Below, one piece after another: positions 1 to 14,965 of a stretch of DNA of 64,000 nt; position 1 is the stretch's first letter, and each line of letters begins with the position of its first letter. Where the stretch lies: NCBI RefSeq assembly GCF_016583575.1, contig NZ_NRRG01000026.1:1-64000 (forward strand), read 5' to 3'. Made by a program: the position numbers and the translations under genes. The stretch is from Thiocystis violacea. Lineage in GTDB: Bacteria; Pseudomonadota; Gammaproteobacteria; Chromatiales; Chromatiaceae. The notes below the pieces were generated by a model. That model did not search any database, was not told where the DNA came from, and worked only from the letters and a program-made list of their open reading frames with translations.

Positions 1-1114
1 GCATGAATGGCGCGCTGGCGCCGGGCGTCGGGGAGGGCGTCTGGCGCGCCGGTCCCGGATCGAGCGGAGCCGGTGGCGGATCCGGCGTCCCCGGACTGGC
101 TGGCTCGGACTCGCCATCCGTCGTCTGGATCGGCGCCTCGGCGTCAGGGATGGGTTCCCCGTCCGGCGCGGCGACGGACGGGGTCTCGGTTGGTGGAGCC
201 TGGATCTCGGGTGCCGGGGTGCCGGTCGGGGTGGATGCTCCGTCCGGGGGCGATCCCGCCGCCGAGGCCTCCGGCGCCGGTTGCGGCGTCTCCGGGCTAT
301 CCGGCTCCGCTTGTTCGATCCGCGCGGTCGCGACCCTCTCCCCGAGGTCATCCGCCGGCCCGGTCGAGGCGATCGTCAGCGGCTCGTCGGCCGGGGGCGG
401 CTTGGCCGGGGCCTCTCTGTCGACGCGCTCGCCGCTGGTTAAGGTGGTGCCCAAGGGGTGATGAATGATCCTCGGCATCCGCTTTGGCGGTTCCTCGCCC
501 TGGAGGAGTAGGGCGAGGATCAGGAGCAGCGTGACGGTGCCTCCGCCCAGAAGCCATCGCTGGCCTGGACCGAGCCTTGAGTACCGGTGTCGCGTCCAAT
601 CCCAGGCGGCGGCGAGTCGTCCAAGGATGGCCTCCGGGTGCCAGGCCGGTCGATCGGCGACGCGCGGGGAGGCTCGGGCTCGCTCCCTGGCTTCCGGTCG
701 GGCTGGCGCCCGAGCGCCCTTGCGGAAGGCGTTGAAGGCTCGGTTGATCTGTTCCGTGCGACGGGTCGCCCAGGCGAGTCGGTCGGGATGATGGTCCGGG
801 TGATAGACCCGCATCAGACGCCGGTAGCGCTGTTTGGCGATCGCGGGCTCACTGTCGCGGGTGAATCCGAGCCTGTCGGGGGACGGCGGATCCTCGCTCT
901 CGAAGAACTGGCGGTCGAGCAATCGGTAGGCGCTCGCCATGGCCTGGGCGCGACTCGGTCGCTGACGGGCGATCGCCCGGTCCAACTCGGCCGCGCGCGG
1001 ATGATCCGGATGGCTCAGCCAAACCAGCAGGAGATCCAGGTGGGTTTCGAGATCGGCTGTTGGTCGGCCCGTCGACAGGGACCTGGCGATCTGTTGCGTC
1101 CAATGCGGGCTCAT
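1..1114 (-). CDS. J-domain membrane protein (partial, runs off window start)
   Basis: Seen: the reverse strand is open from an ATG at 1114 to the window edge (about 371 codons). Residues 92-131 form a DnaJ-like J domain with HPD at 105-107 inside RVYHPDHHPD. A single hydrophobic segment lies at about residues 187-205 and is followed by a long Pro/Ala/Glu-rich tail. The J domain is internal, after about 90 residues of extra N-terminal sequence. Known: J domains stimulate DnaK ATPase. Inferred: a membrane-anchored co-chaperone delivering DnaK to a site near the membrane. The tail could span the periplasm or act as a linker. The C-terminus is missing, so any further domain is unseen. Codon use matches neighbouring core genes. 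Confidence 0.8.
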   Translation of the reverse strand, partial: MSPHWTQQIARSLSTGRPTADLETHLDLLLVWLSHPDHPRAAELDRAIARQRPSRAQAMASAYRLLDRQFFESEDPPSPDRLGFTRDSEPAIAKQRYRRLMRVYHPDHHPDRLAWATRRTEQINRAFNAFRKGARAPARPEARERARASPRVADRPAWHPEAILGRLAAAWDWTRHRYSRLGPGQRWLLGGGTVTLLLILALLLQGEEPPKRMPRIIHHPLGTTLTSGERVDREAPAKPPPADEPLTIASTGPADDLGERVATARIEQAEPDSPETPQPAPEASAAGSPPDGASTPTGTPAPEIQAPPTETPSVAAPDGEPIPDAEAPIQTTDGESEPASPGTPDPPPAPLDPGPARQTPSPTPGASAPFM

Positions 1115-1298
1115 GAGTCGGACGGCGGGATTCCCAAGGGGCGGATCATGTGGAACCGTCACTATAGCCCGGCGGCGCGGGGCGGTGAACGCCGATTCCG
1201 TCGCGAGCCACGCCTCGCGCCATCCGCATTTCAGGTGTCAAGGCCGCCCGACGCTGGACTATGCTTGCACCATCCCGGCCGGTATTTCGAGGTGGAAT

Positions 1299-1730
1299 AT
1301 GACCCAGACACAGACACAGAGGCCGCGTCGGTTCCTCCGTCATCCCTCCGACGTGCCCATCAGCTACAGCCTGCGCGAGGTTGTCGCCAACAAGAGCGAT
1401 TATCTGCGCAACATCGGCGAGGGCGGACTCTGCTTCTCCTCGCGTCTCGCGATCCACCCAGGGACGCGCATCCATATCGAGATCCCGATCGCCGAGCCGG
1501 TGTTCAAGGCCGAGGGCATCGTGGCCTGGTGCCGACCGAGCGATTCGGTCTTCGAGGTCGGTGTCCGATTCGATGGCGTCGAGGCCCAGTACGGGATCCG
1601 CATGGTCGAACAGGTGTGCCACATCGAGCACTATCGCCAGGAAATCCTCAAGACGGAAGGGCGTTCCCTGAGCGCCGAGGAAGCCGCTCTGGAATGGATC
1701 CAGAAGTACGCGGCCCGCTTCCCGAGCTGA
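1299..1730 (+). CDS. PilZ domain c-di-GMP-binding protein
   Basis: The 143-residue protein is a single PilZ domain. It has the N-terminal arginine-rich c-di-GMP motif (RPRRFLRHP) and the second motif NIGEGGL about 30 residues later, then a beta-barrel-like pattern (VGVRFDG). I chose the ATG at 1299 because GAGGTGG precedes it and the domain begins directly after; the frame is open further upstream but that part is low-complexity. Known: PilZ proteins change partner activity on binding c-di-GMP. Target unknown. It is divergent from the J-domain gene and convergent with fccB. Three GGDEF or EAL proteins encoded elsewhere in the window could feed the same signal. Confidence 0.85.
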   Translation: MTQTQTQRPRRFLRHPSDVPISYSLREVVANKSDYLRNIGEGGLCFSSRLAIHPGTRIHIEIPIAEPVFKAEGIVAWCRPSDSVFEVGVRFDGVEAQYGIRMVEQVCHIEHYRQEILKTEGRSLSAEEAALEWIQKYAARFPS

Positions 1731-1747
1731 GACGCTCACTCGAGCGT

Positions 1748-3028
1748 CTAGGTGAACATATCCGCCGTGATGTTGCGGAACCAGTCGTGCGCGAATCTCG
1801 CCTCGACCGCCCGGGTGCGGGCATCGGCGTCGCTTGGCGACAGTCCGCCGGCCCCTTCGATATCGACGATCCGATCGCCTTCCAGCGCATAGACCCCGGC
1901 GACCGAGATCCCATGCTCCGGGGCGATGAGGCTGTAACAGGTGTTCACATAGGACGGCTCCGGCGCCGCCGCGCCATTGAGGGCGGCGACGATGGCCGCC
2001 GCGCACACCTTGCCCTGCGAGTTCGCTGCGTAGCCGGATTTGGGCATGGCGCCGGCGATGCAGGCGTCGCCGATCACATGGATGTCCGGGTGCCGGGCCG
2101 AGGCGAAGGTCCGCTGATCGACCGGACACCAGCCCGAGGCGTCGGTCAGACCGGCGGATTCGGCCAGCGTCCCGGCCTTCTGGGGCGGGATCGGATTGAT
2201 GACCTGGCCCTGGAATTCCTCGACCTGTCCGATCAGGGTGCCGGTCTTTGGGTCGATGGCCTCGACGATCCCCCCGGCCGCCCCCGAGACCCATTCGATC
2301 ATCTCACCGTAGTGCTCCTTCCAGCCCGCCTGGAACAGCCCTTGTTTCGAGAAGGCGTCCTTGGCGTCGAGGATGAGGATCTTGGACTTCGGCTTGTGGC
2401 GCTGAAAATAGTGCGCGACCTGAGCGGCGCGTTCATAGGGGCCGGGCGGACAGCGGAAAGGGTTTGGAGGGGCCACGATGATGAAGACGCCACCGTCCTC
2501 CATCGCCAGGAGTTGCTGGCGCAGCTTCGTGGTCTGCGGGCCGGCCTTCCAGGCATGCGGGAAACGCTCCGCCACCTCCTCGGACAGACCCTCGATCGCG
2601 TCCCAGCGGAAGCTCACGCCTGGCGACAGGACGAGCTTGTCGTAGTTGTAACGGCTACCGCTGGCGCCGCGAACGAAATGCCCAGCCGGATCGATCTCGC
2701 GGATCTCGTCCTGCACCACCGCGATGCCGCGCCGGGCCAGACCGCGATAGCCGAAGGTCAGATCCTTGAGATCACGCTCGCCACTCAGAACCTCGTTGCT
2801 CATGGCGCAGGAGAGAAACGCCGAGTCCTTTTCGATCAGGGTGACGCGGATGGCGGGGTCGGCCATCCTCAGATATTTTGCGGCGATGGTGCCGCCGAAC
2901 CCACCGCCGACCACCAGCACCCTGGCCTTGGGCGCCGCCGCCGACGCGCGAAAGGAGACGCCGAGCATGGTCGCGCCGAGCGCGACCGCCGACGACTTGA
3001 GGAAGGTTCTGCGCTGAACATCGGTCAT
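1748..3028 (-). CDS. fccB: Flavocytochrome c sulfide dehydrogenase, flavoprotein subunit
   Basis: This 426-residue protein begins with a twin-arginine signal (RRTFLK, residues 6-11), then the FAD-binding glycine motif GGGFGG (41-46). Known from Allochromatium FccB: FAD is bound covalently through a cysteine and a nearby disulfide carries out sulfide oxidation. Seen here: Cys74 in SCAMSNEV matches the flavin-linking cysteine, and Cys193 (FRCPPGPY) and Cys364 (NTCYSLIAP) match the redox pair. The motif GWCPVD and HVIGDACIA are also family-typical. It should oxidise sulfide in the periplasm and pass electrons to the haem subunit encoded 196 bp upstream (3225-3806). The sequence appears divergent from the classical FccB, so a paralogue specialised for another sulfur substrate is possible. 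Confidence 0.93.
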   Translation of the reverse strand: MTDVQRRTFLKSSAVALGATMLGVSFRASAAAPKARVLVVGGGFGGTIAAKYLRMADPAIRVTLIEKDSAFLSCAMSNEVLSGERDLKDLTFGYRGLARRGIAVVQDEIREIDPAGHFVRGASGSRYNYDKLVLSPGVSFRWDAIEGLSEEVAERFPHAWKAGPQTTKLRQQLLAMEDGGVFIIVAPPNPFRCPPGPYERAAQVAHYFQRHKPKSKILILDAKDAFSKQGLFQAGWKEHYGEMIEWVSGAAGGIVEAIDPKTGTLIGQVEEFQGQVINPIPPQKAGTLAESAGLTDASGWCPVDQRTFASARHPDIHVIGDACIAGAMPKSGYAANSQGKVCAAAIVAALNGAAAPEPSYVNTCYSLIAPEHGISVAGVYALEGDRIVDIEGAGGLSPSDADARTRAVEARFAHDWFRNITADMFT

Positions 3029-3084
3029 CTGGATCGCCTCCTCAGGTGATTTCCGGGAAATCTTGTACCCGCGATCCGTCTCGT

Positions 3085-3185
3085 CATGGACAGGATTAAC
3101 AGGATTTCGCAGGATTGACAGGATTTATAAGGCTTTGTTTTTAATCATGTGAATCTTGAAGAACCCTGTAAATCCTGTCTTTTCC
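3085..3185. repeat. ACAGGATT short tandem/inverted repeat between fccA and fccB
   Basis: Four imperfect copies of ACAGGATT-like units occur in about 45 bp (3090-3128), and about 50 bp later complementary CCTGTAAATCCTGTC appears, so the transcript could fold into a long imperfect hairpin. It lies in the fccA-fccB gap and could attenuate or protect the fcc message. Equally it may be only an interspersed repeat. Confidence 0.5.
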
Positions 3186-3224
3186 GGAGCTTTAGGTTGG
3201 GTATGGACTTTCCCGGAAATCGCC

Positions 3225-3806
3225 TTATTTCTCACTCTCGTAGAACCTGGCCAGTGCCTCGATCTCCTCGTCCGACAGATCCATGACGCGAAGACCCATT
3301 TTTCTCGGGCTGCAACGCCGGCCGATCGCGCGGCACTCCTCCAGCGCATAGCGCAGATAGCCGCTCCATTGGCCGGCCATGTGCGGCGAGTCGTCGTTCT
3401 GTTCCCGTCCGCCGTCCTCGTGGCAGCTCTCGCACTGGCGTTCGTGGATGTCCCGCCCGACGTGGATAGGCCCGGCGAGCGCCACGCGATCGGTGGAGAC
3501 CCAGGGTTGTTCGGCGAAAAAGGCGGCGATGGCCCAGATTTCCTGGTCGCTGTAGCCCTTCATGATCCGGCCCATGATGGTGGACCGGCGGACCCCGGTC
3601 TTATAGTCACTGAGCACGGAGAAGAGATAGCCATTGTCCATGCCGCCGATGCTCGGCATTTGCTCACCGGCACTGGCCCCGTTGGTGCCGTGACAACCGG
3701 CACAGGTGTTGGCGAGCATGCTCGGCGAGCGGACACCGGCCGCCGAGGCGGCGAGGCTGGCCGTCAGCCCGAGCGCGAGCATGGACAATCGGGTTCGATG
3801 TCTCAT
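3225..3806 (-). CDS. fccA: Flavocytochrome c sulfide dehydrogenase, diheme cytochrome subunit
   Basis: The 193-residue protein has a cleavable Sec signal (about residues 1-23) and two haem-binding motifs, CAGCH at 35-39 and CESCH at 125-129, the spacing expected of the 21-kDa diheme FccA. Family-typical segments include STIMGRIMKGYS and the late AGQWSGYLRYA. The ATG at 3806 is preceded by GGAGCCCTTCC; the frame stays open to 4010 but that stretch has no signal peptide logic. Known: FccA takes electrons from the FAD of FccB and hands them to soluble cytochromes. It is the first gene of a leftward pair with fccB. Confidence 0.92.
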   Translation of the reverse strand: MRHRTRLSMLALGLTASLAASAAGVRSPSMLANTCAGCHGTNGASAGEQMPSIGGMDNGYLFSVLSDYKTGVRRSTIMGRIMKGYSDQEIWAIAAFFAEQPWVSTDRVALAGPIHVGRDIHERQCESCHEDGGREQNDDSPHMAGQWSGYLRYALEECRAIGRRCSPRKMGLRVMDLSDEEIEALARFYESEK

Positions 3807-4010
3807 GGAAGGGCTCCTCTGGTCTATCGGGCGTCGTGCCGGTGGTCGGCGAGATCCCGCCGCCCCCTTGGCGCCTGTTCTTATTCTGTGTTGACTCTGG
3901 CCGAGCCGCCCGGCCGCGACCTTGATTTCGATCAAGGGCGTCACGGCGGAGACCCTGATCATCGTTTCGGCCACCGGCGCGCTGACGACGCCTTCACAAT
4001 CGCCATCCAT

Positions 4011-4040
4011 AAAAAAAGCCCCGCTAGGCGGGGCTTTTTT
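4011..4040 (-). terminator. Bidirectional intrinsic terminator after groEL
   Basis: An 8-bp GC stem (AGCCCCGC, loop TAG, GCGGGGCT) is flanked by A7 on one side and T6 on the other, so it can terminate in both directions. It lies 24 bp past the groEL stop. Confidence 0.9.
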
Positions 4041-4063
4041 CGGTCAGGCGAGAGACCAGGGCT

Positions 4064-5767
<1,704 letters not shown>

Positions 5768-5785
5768 TCACGGAGCGGAAGGCGC

Positions 5786-6076
5786 TCAGCCCTCGACGAC
5801 ACCCATGAGATCTTCCTCGCGCATCACCAGGAATTCCTTGCCGTCGAGCTTGACCTCGGTGCCGGAGTACTTGCCGAAGAGGACGCGGTCGCCGACCTTG
5901 ACGTCGAGCGGACGGGTCTCGCCGTTGTCGAGGATCTTGCCCTTGCCGACGGCGATGATCTCGCCCTGGATCGGCTTTTCGGTGGCGGAATCCGGAATCA
6001 CGATGCCGCCGGCGGTCGTGCGTTCCTCTTCCATGCGACGGACTACGACGCGGTCATGCAAAGGACGGATGTTCAT
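5786..6076 (-). CDS. groS: Co-chaperonin GroES (10-kDa)
   Basis: The 96-residue protein begins [14 protein letters not shown] and contains the mobile loop ([15 protein letters not shown]) that contacts GroEL, then the roof region around GKILDNG and the closing strand [15 protein letters not shown]. Length is normal for GroES. It is first gene of the groESL operon, with an inverted-repeat CIRCE operator 68 bp upstream of its start codon. Confidence 0.98.
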   Translation of the reverse strand: MNIRPLHDRVVVRRMEEERTTAGGIVIPDSATEKPIQGEIIAVGKGKILDNGETRPLDVKVGDRVLFGKYSGTEVKLDGKEFLVMREEDLMGVVEG

Positions 6077-6143
6077 GGAAATGCTCCTCGTGTGGTTGAG
6101 AAGTGGTTGTCGAGTGCCCGCGAAGCGGGAATGACGCCGGCTG

Positions 6144-6170
6144 TTAGCACTCGCCGGAAACGAGTGCTAA
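6144..6170 (-). promoter_or_regulatory. CIRCE operator (HrcA-binding) upstream of groESL
   Basis: The sequence is a perfect CIRCE palindrome: TTAGCACTC (6144-6152), a 9-bp spacer, GAGTGCTAA (6162-6170). Known: HrcA binds CIRCE and represses groE until heat shock titrates it through GroEL. No hrcA lies in the window. Confidence 0.96.
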
Positions 6171-6197
6171 TGGTAGAGCCTAATCCTCAAGTGTCAA
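6170..6197 (-). promoter_or_regulatory. Probable sigma-70 promoter of groESL
   Basis: On the minus strand TTGACA (6197-6192) is followed after 16 bp by TACCAT (6175-6170). The -10 element touches the CIRCE palindrome, so HrcA binding would block RNA polymerase. Position and spacing are read from sequence; the start site is not proven. Confidence 0.65.
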
Positions 6198-6378
6198 GGG
6201 CTGACTCACGGGTATGGCCAGTGGCCGGCCGGGTCGATCGCCTCCATGAGTCCCGTGATCGCCGGCTCCAGTGGCTTCCTGGGGCCGATGACCAAGAGGC
6301 CGGGTCTCGCGGGATGGGGCGTGATAAGGCTTCCCGGCGTAAACTTCGCCTCTGACGAGAACAACTGAATGCATCATC

Positions 6379-8076
6379 ATGTCGACGCCTGATCCCAACC
6401 CATGGAAAGACAAATATCTCGCCAGTCTCGATGACATCGAGGCCAAGGAACAGGCCTGGACCCAGATCGAAACCATCCTGCGTCAGTCGATCTCACGCCT
6501 TACCCTCGCCGTCGAGACCCACGACAAAGCGTTGACGGCCCAACTGGAGTCGCTGCGCCAGGCGATCCGCAAGAACGCGCCGGCGAGCCGGATCAGCGCG
6601 CTGATGGAGGAGATCTCCAATTCCATCCGGCGTCTGGACCAGCCGCCGGCGGACGGTGACGACGGCAACCGGACCCTCGCGCGCCTGGCGGACAACCTTG
6701 AAAAGCAGCCGGTCCCGGAGGGACTTAAGCAGGAAACCCGCGCGCTGAAACGACAGTTGCGAGACGCCCGTCAGGCCAACGATCTCAACCTGGCGCTGCA
6801 GGCTTATTCGGATTACCTGAACCAGGTCATCGCCTGTCGGCCGGGCGTGACGCCAGAGGGCGACCGGGAGGGGCTGCTCGGCCGGCTCTTCGGGCGCAAG
6901 CCGGCGGACGAACCTCAAGCGGCGGGCGAACCTCAAGAGAACCCAGGCGAGGCCGTCGCGGCGCCCCTGCCGGCATTGGAAGAGAAGGTCCAGGACGAGA
7001 ACGGCGAGGCTCCGCCACCCTTCAACCAGGTGCTGTTCGATCTGCTCCATCGTCTGGACCTGCCCGAGGCATTGTCCGAACCATTTCAACGGATCAGCGC
7101 CTTGCTCCGTGAGCCCCCTTCAAACGAATCCGCCAGACAAGCCGTGGCCGATATCGCCGCGCTGATGGCCAGGACGCGACAGCATGTCGAGGAGGAGAAT
7201 AAGGACATCGCCTCCTTCCTCTCTCAACTCACCGGACGTCTCCAGGAACTCGACCGCTACCTCGAAGAGACGATCGGATCCCGTGGGGACGCGGACCAGC
7301 AGGGCCTGGTGCTCGACGCGCGGCTGTCCGCCGAGGTGGCGGAGATCGGAAAATCCCTGAACGAACAGGAGAACCTCAATCAGCTCAAGCAGTCGATTCA
7401 GGCGCATCTAAGCAACATCCAGACCCACATGGACGCACGCAAGCGTCTGGAGCAGGATCGGCTGAAACAGGCGGATACCCAGATCACGCGCCTGAAGCAG
7501 GCGCTGAACAGGGTGCATCAAGAAAGTGTCGATCTGCGCGCACGCCTGAACGAGGCCCATCATTGCGCCCGACATGACGCCTTGACCGGACTCCATAACC
7601 GCCTCTCCTACGATGAACGCATCGCCGAGGAATGCGAGCGCTGGAAGCGTTACGGTCGGCCCACGGTGCTGAGCCTCTGGGATGTCGATCACTTCAAGCA
7701 CATCAACGACCGCTATGGACATAGCGCCGGTGATAACGTCCTGCGGATCCTTGGCCAGTTGCTCGGCAAGCACACGCGCAAAAGTGACTTCATGGCCCGT
7801 TTCGGCGGCGAGGAGTTCATGCTGCTGTTGCCCGAGACCGATCTTCCGACCGCGTTCGAGGTTGCCGAGAAGCTACGGCAATTGATCGCGACATCGAAGT
7901 TTCGTTACTGCAGTCAACCGGTCCCGGTCACCATGTCCTGTGGGTTGGCCGAATTCGTCGCTGGAGAGACGCCGGAGAGCGTCTATCGTCGGGCGGACGC
8001 GGCCCTCTATGCCGCGAAACAGGCCGGGCGTAATTGCTGCAAGATGGACAGTTCGCCGTCGACGGAGGCGGGTTAG
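6379..8076 (+). CDS. Diguanylate cyclase with long helical N-terminal region
   Basis: In this 565-residue protein, residues 1-390 are charged, predicted helical or coiled-coil sequence with no membrane segment, and residues about 395-560 form a GGDEF domain. The active site is GGEEF (476-480), preceded by an RxxD inhibitory site (RKSD) with the normal five-residue spacing, so both catalysis and product inhibition look intact. It should make c-di-GMP from two GTP in the cytoplasm. The N-terminal part resembles the coiled-coil sensor region of stand-alone cyclases, but no named sensory domain is recognisable. It is monocistronic, divergent from groESL. The ribosome site is weak. Confidence 0.9.
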   Translation: MSTPDPNPWKDKYLASLDDIEAKEQAWTQIETILRQSISRLTLAVETHDKALTAQLESLRQAIRKNAPASRISALMEEISNSIRRLDQPPADGDDGNRTLARLADNLEKQPVPEGLKQETRALKRQLRDARQANDLNLALQAYSDYLNQVIACRPGVTPEGDREGLLGRLFGRKPADEPQAAGEPQENPGEAVAAPLPALEEKVQDENGEAPPPFNQVLFDLLHRLDLPEALSEPFQRISALLREPPSNESARQAVADIAALMARTRQHVEEENKDIASFLSQLTGRLQELDRYLEETIGSRGDADQQGLVLDARLSAEVAEIGKSLNEQENLNQLKQSIQAHLSNIQTHMDARKRLEQDRLKQADTQITRLKQALNRVHQESVDLRARLNEAHHCARHDALTGLHNRLSYDERIAEECERWKRYGRPTVLSLWDVDHFKHINDRYGHSAGDNVLRILGQLLGKHTRKSDFMARFGGEEFMLLLPETDLPTAFEVAEKLRQLIATSKFRYCSQPVPVTMSCGLAEFVAGETPESVYRRADAALYAAKQAGRNCCKMDSSPSTEAG

Positions 8077-8149
8077 GTGATTTCCTGGAAGCCTTATACC
8101 CACTGAAAGGGGGCGACCATAGGCGACCATAAAGGATGCCTGGCCGGCC

Positions 8150-8215
8150 CAACCTTGTATCTGGAGCCTCGGAGCGTACAGGATGGGCACGCTTTGCTTT
8201 GCCCATCTTACGGGC
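8150..8215. repeat. Interspersed palindromic repeat, copy 1
   Basis: One member of a family seen about six times in the window: GCCTCGGAGCGTACAGGATG followed by GGCACGCTTTGCTTTGCCCA and a closing TC(C/T)TACG. The core GGATGGGCA...TGCCCATC folds into a hairpin. It lies between the convergent ends of the diguanylate cyclase and bolA genes. Confidence 0.8.
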
Positions 8216-8249
8216 GATTTCCGCTTCGAGGACGCGAGGGGTCCGAAGG

Positions 8250-8489
8250 TCAGCCCAGGGCGGCCGACTGGGCGGGTGTCCTGGCCTTGATGGAGAGGGC
8301 GTGCAGTTCGCCGCTGGCGACCCGGTCCTTGACCGTCTCCATCACCAGTCGCTCCCGTTTGATCGGCGAAAGTCCCTCGAAGGTCTCGCTGACGATGATG
8401 GCCTCGAAATGACTGCCGTCACCGCTGACCTGGACCTCGGCCCCTGGGATGCCCGATCGGATTAGCTGGGCAATGGTTTCTGTTTCCAA
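8250..8489 (-). CDS. BolA/IbaG-family protein
   Basis: The 79-residue protein is a single BolA domain with GDGSHFEAIIVS, the helix KRERLVMETVKDRV and the closing HALSIKARTP, matching the short IbaG/YrbA type. The start is TTG at 8489: AGGAG lies 5-6 bp upstream and no ATG is available nearby in a sensible place, although the frame is open to 8561. Known: BolA proteins bind Fe-S cofactors with monothiol glutaredoxins; the histidine in GSH is a likely ligand. It stands alone here rather than beside murA or toluene-tolerance genes. Confidence 0.85.
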   Translation of the reverse strand: METETIAQLIRSGIPGAEVQVSGDGSHFEAIIVSETFEGLSPIKRERLVMETVKDRVASGELHALSIKARTPAQSAALG

Positions 8490-8589
8490 GATAGTCTCCT
8501 GATAAGCCGCCAAGGGAGGATGCCGGTACGCACCGATGCGGGCGCCTTCCCGAGCGGCCAAGGGTTGATTGTCGATTCGCGAGGATTGC

Positions 8590-8621
8590 GACGCGCGTCC
8601 CCTATCTCAAGGGCGCGCGTC
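8590..8621 (-). terminator. GC-rich hairpin downstream of prfC
   Basis: GACGCGCGTCCC and GGGCGCGCGTC pair with one bulged base around a 9-nt loop. It lies 56 bp past the prfC stop. There is no T tract, so intrinsic termination is uncertain. Confidence 0.4.
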
Positions 8622-8676
8622 CCTGGGGGCGGGAGCGGCCTGGCACACTCTCTGTCCCCATGGTGTATCAGGCGCC

Positions 8677-10257
<1,581 letters not shown>

Positions 10258-10349
10258 GGCGTGTGACCGGTAACCCTTGGCGCTGGTAAATCGCGGAATC
10301 ATACCGGATCAGTTGGGTTCGGGCACGGGCGACGCAAGGTCGTGGTCGA

Positions 10350-10874
10350 TCAACCAAGGGACGCCGCCGGTCGGTCTCGATCCGCTCCCTGGTTCGACGA
10401 CTCGGACGCCTGGATCTCCAGGGCGAAGAGGGTCGCGTCCTCGCGCCCCTTGCGGGTGGGGTAGTAGTTGCGACGCACGCCAATCTCGCAGAACCCCTCC
10501 GAGACATAGAGCGCGCGCGCGCCCTGGTTGGACGCGCGGACCTCCAGGAACGCCGTCTCGGCCTTGCGCTTGAGCGCGAGCGCCAGGAGATGCCGCAGCA
10601 TTTGGCGACCCAGGCCGCGTTGCTGCCAGTCCGGATGGACGCAGAGGTTGAAGATGTGGCACTCGCCGACCGCCACGGACATGATGCCGTGGGCCACGAT
10701 CGCCGCGTCGATCTCCCCGACCCAGCAGCCGTAACCCACCCGCAGACAGTCCTGGAAGATCTCGTCGGTCCAGGGGAAGGGGTAGGCCGCGCGCTCGACC
10801 TCGATGACCGCCGCGAGATCCTCCTCGCGCATTGGCCTGAGCATCAGGCCCTGGCTCGCCGATGGCGCATTCAT
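10350..10874 (-). CDS. rimI: Ribosomal protein S18 N-acetyltransferase RimI
   Basis: The 174-residue GNAT protein has the acetyl-CoA loop QRGLGRQML (about residues 85-93), the ECHIFNLCVHP strand, and the RimI-typical ending VRRNYYPTRKGREDA with ALYVSEGF before it. Known: RimI acetylates the N-terminal alanine of S18. It carries about 20 extra C-terminal residues rich in Ser, Gln and Arg. It lies 92 bp upstream of prfC on the same strand and may be co-transcribed with it. Confidence 0.9.
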   Translation of the reverse strand: MNAPSASQGLMLRPMREEDLAAVIEVERAAYPFPWTDEIFQDCLRVGYGCWVGEIDAAIVAHGIMSVAVGECHIFNLCVHPDWQQRGLGRQMLRHLLALALKRKAETAFLEVRASNQGARALYVSEGFCEIGVRRNYYPTRKGREDATLFALEIQASESSNQGADRDRPAASLG

Positions 10875-11302
10875 TCGAGTCCCGCCCTAAAGGTCTGAAT
10901 CAAAGGGCCGAGAATCCGAACCCATTGGTGATGAAGCCCATCACTATAGGGAAATGACCCCGATCATGTCACGGTCGATTCCTCGCGAGCGTCCCTGAAT
11001 GCCGTTCCCAACGGCGTCCGTTTTCGGTCTATAGTTCCGAGGTTCCTGGCCCGAGCCTGATCGAGGACCGCGCGGCGCCGTCGCTTCGGGCGACCTGGAC
11101 GCGCCGGAATCCGCGAGAGCCGATTCCAACCTTCCATCGGCCTCGGGATCGGCGGACAATGCCGAGCCTTCCACCCCCGTACCGCCGGGCGGGCCGATCG
11201 AATCAGCCGCCATCGTTATCGCGCCGAAGGCCGGGCGCCGAGCCCTTAATTCGAATGCCGCGTCGCGGTCATCCCCTTTCCACCCACCAATCGGACAGTT
11301 CG
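10875..11302. other. Intergenic region between rimI and nifJ
   Basis: This 428-bp divergent gap should hold the promoters of both rimI and nifJ. I see no convincing gene and no strong consensus promoter. Short frames on either strand have no recognisable product. Confidence 0.6.
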
Positions 11303-14884
<3,582 letters not shown>

Positions 14885-14965
14885 GAAGTCCCCGTCGGCG
14901 AGCGCCAGCCTGGGCGCTCGCCGACGATCACCCACGCATTCGCTTATTTTGAGGTACCGCCGGCC

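Noticed and set aside
587-3049. An 820-codon plus-strand frame over fccB and PilZ genes
   Set aside because: It overlaps well supported genes on the other strand and in another frame, with Arg/Gly-rich shadow composition.
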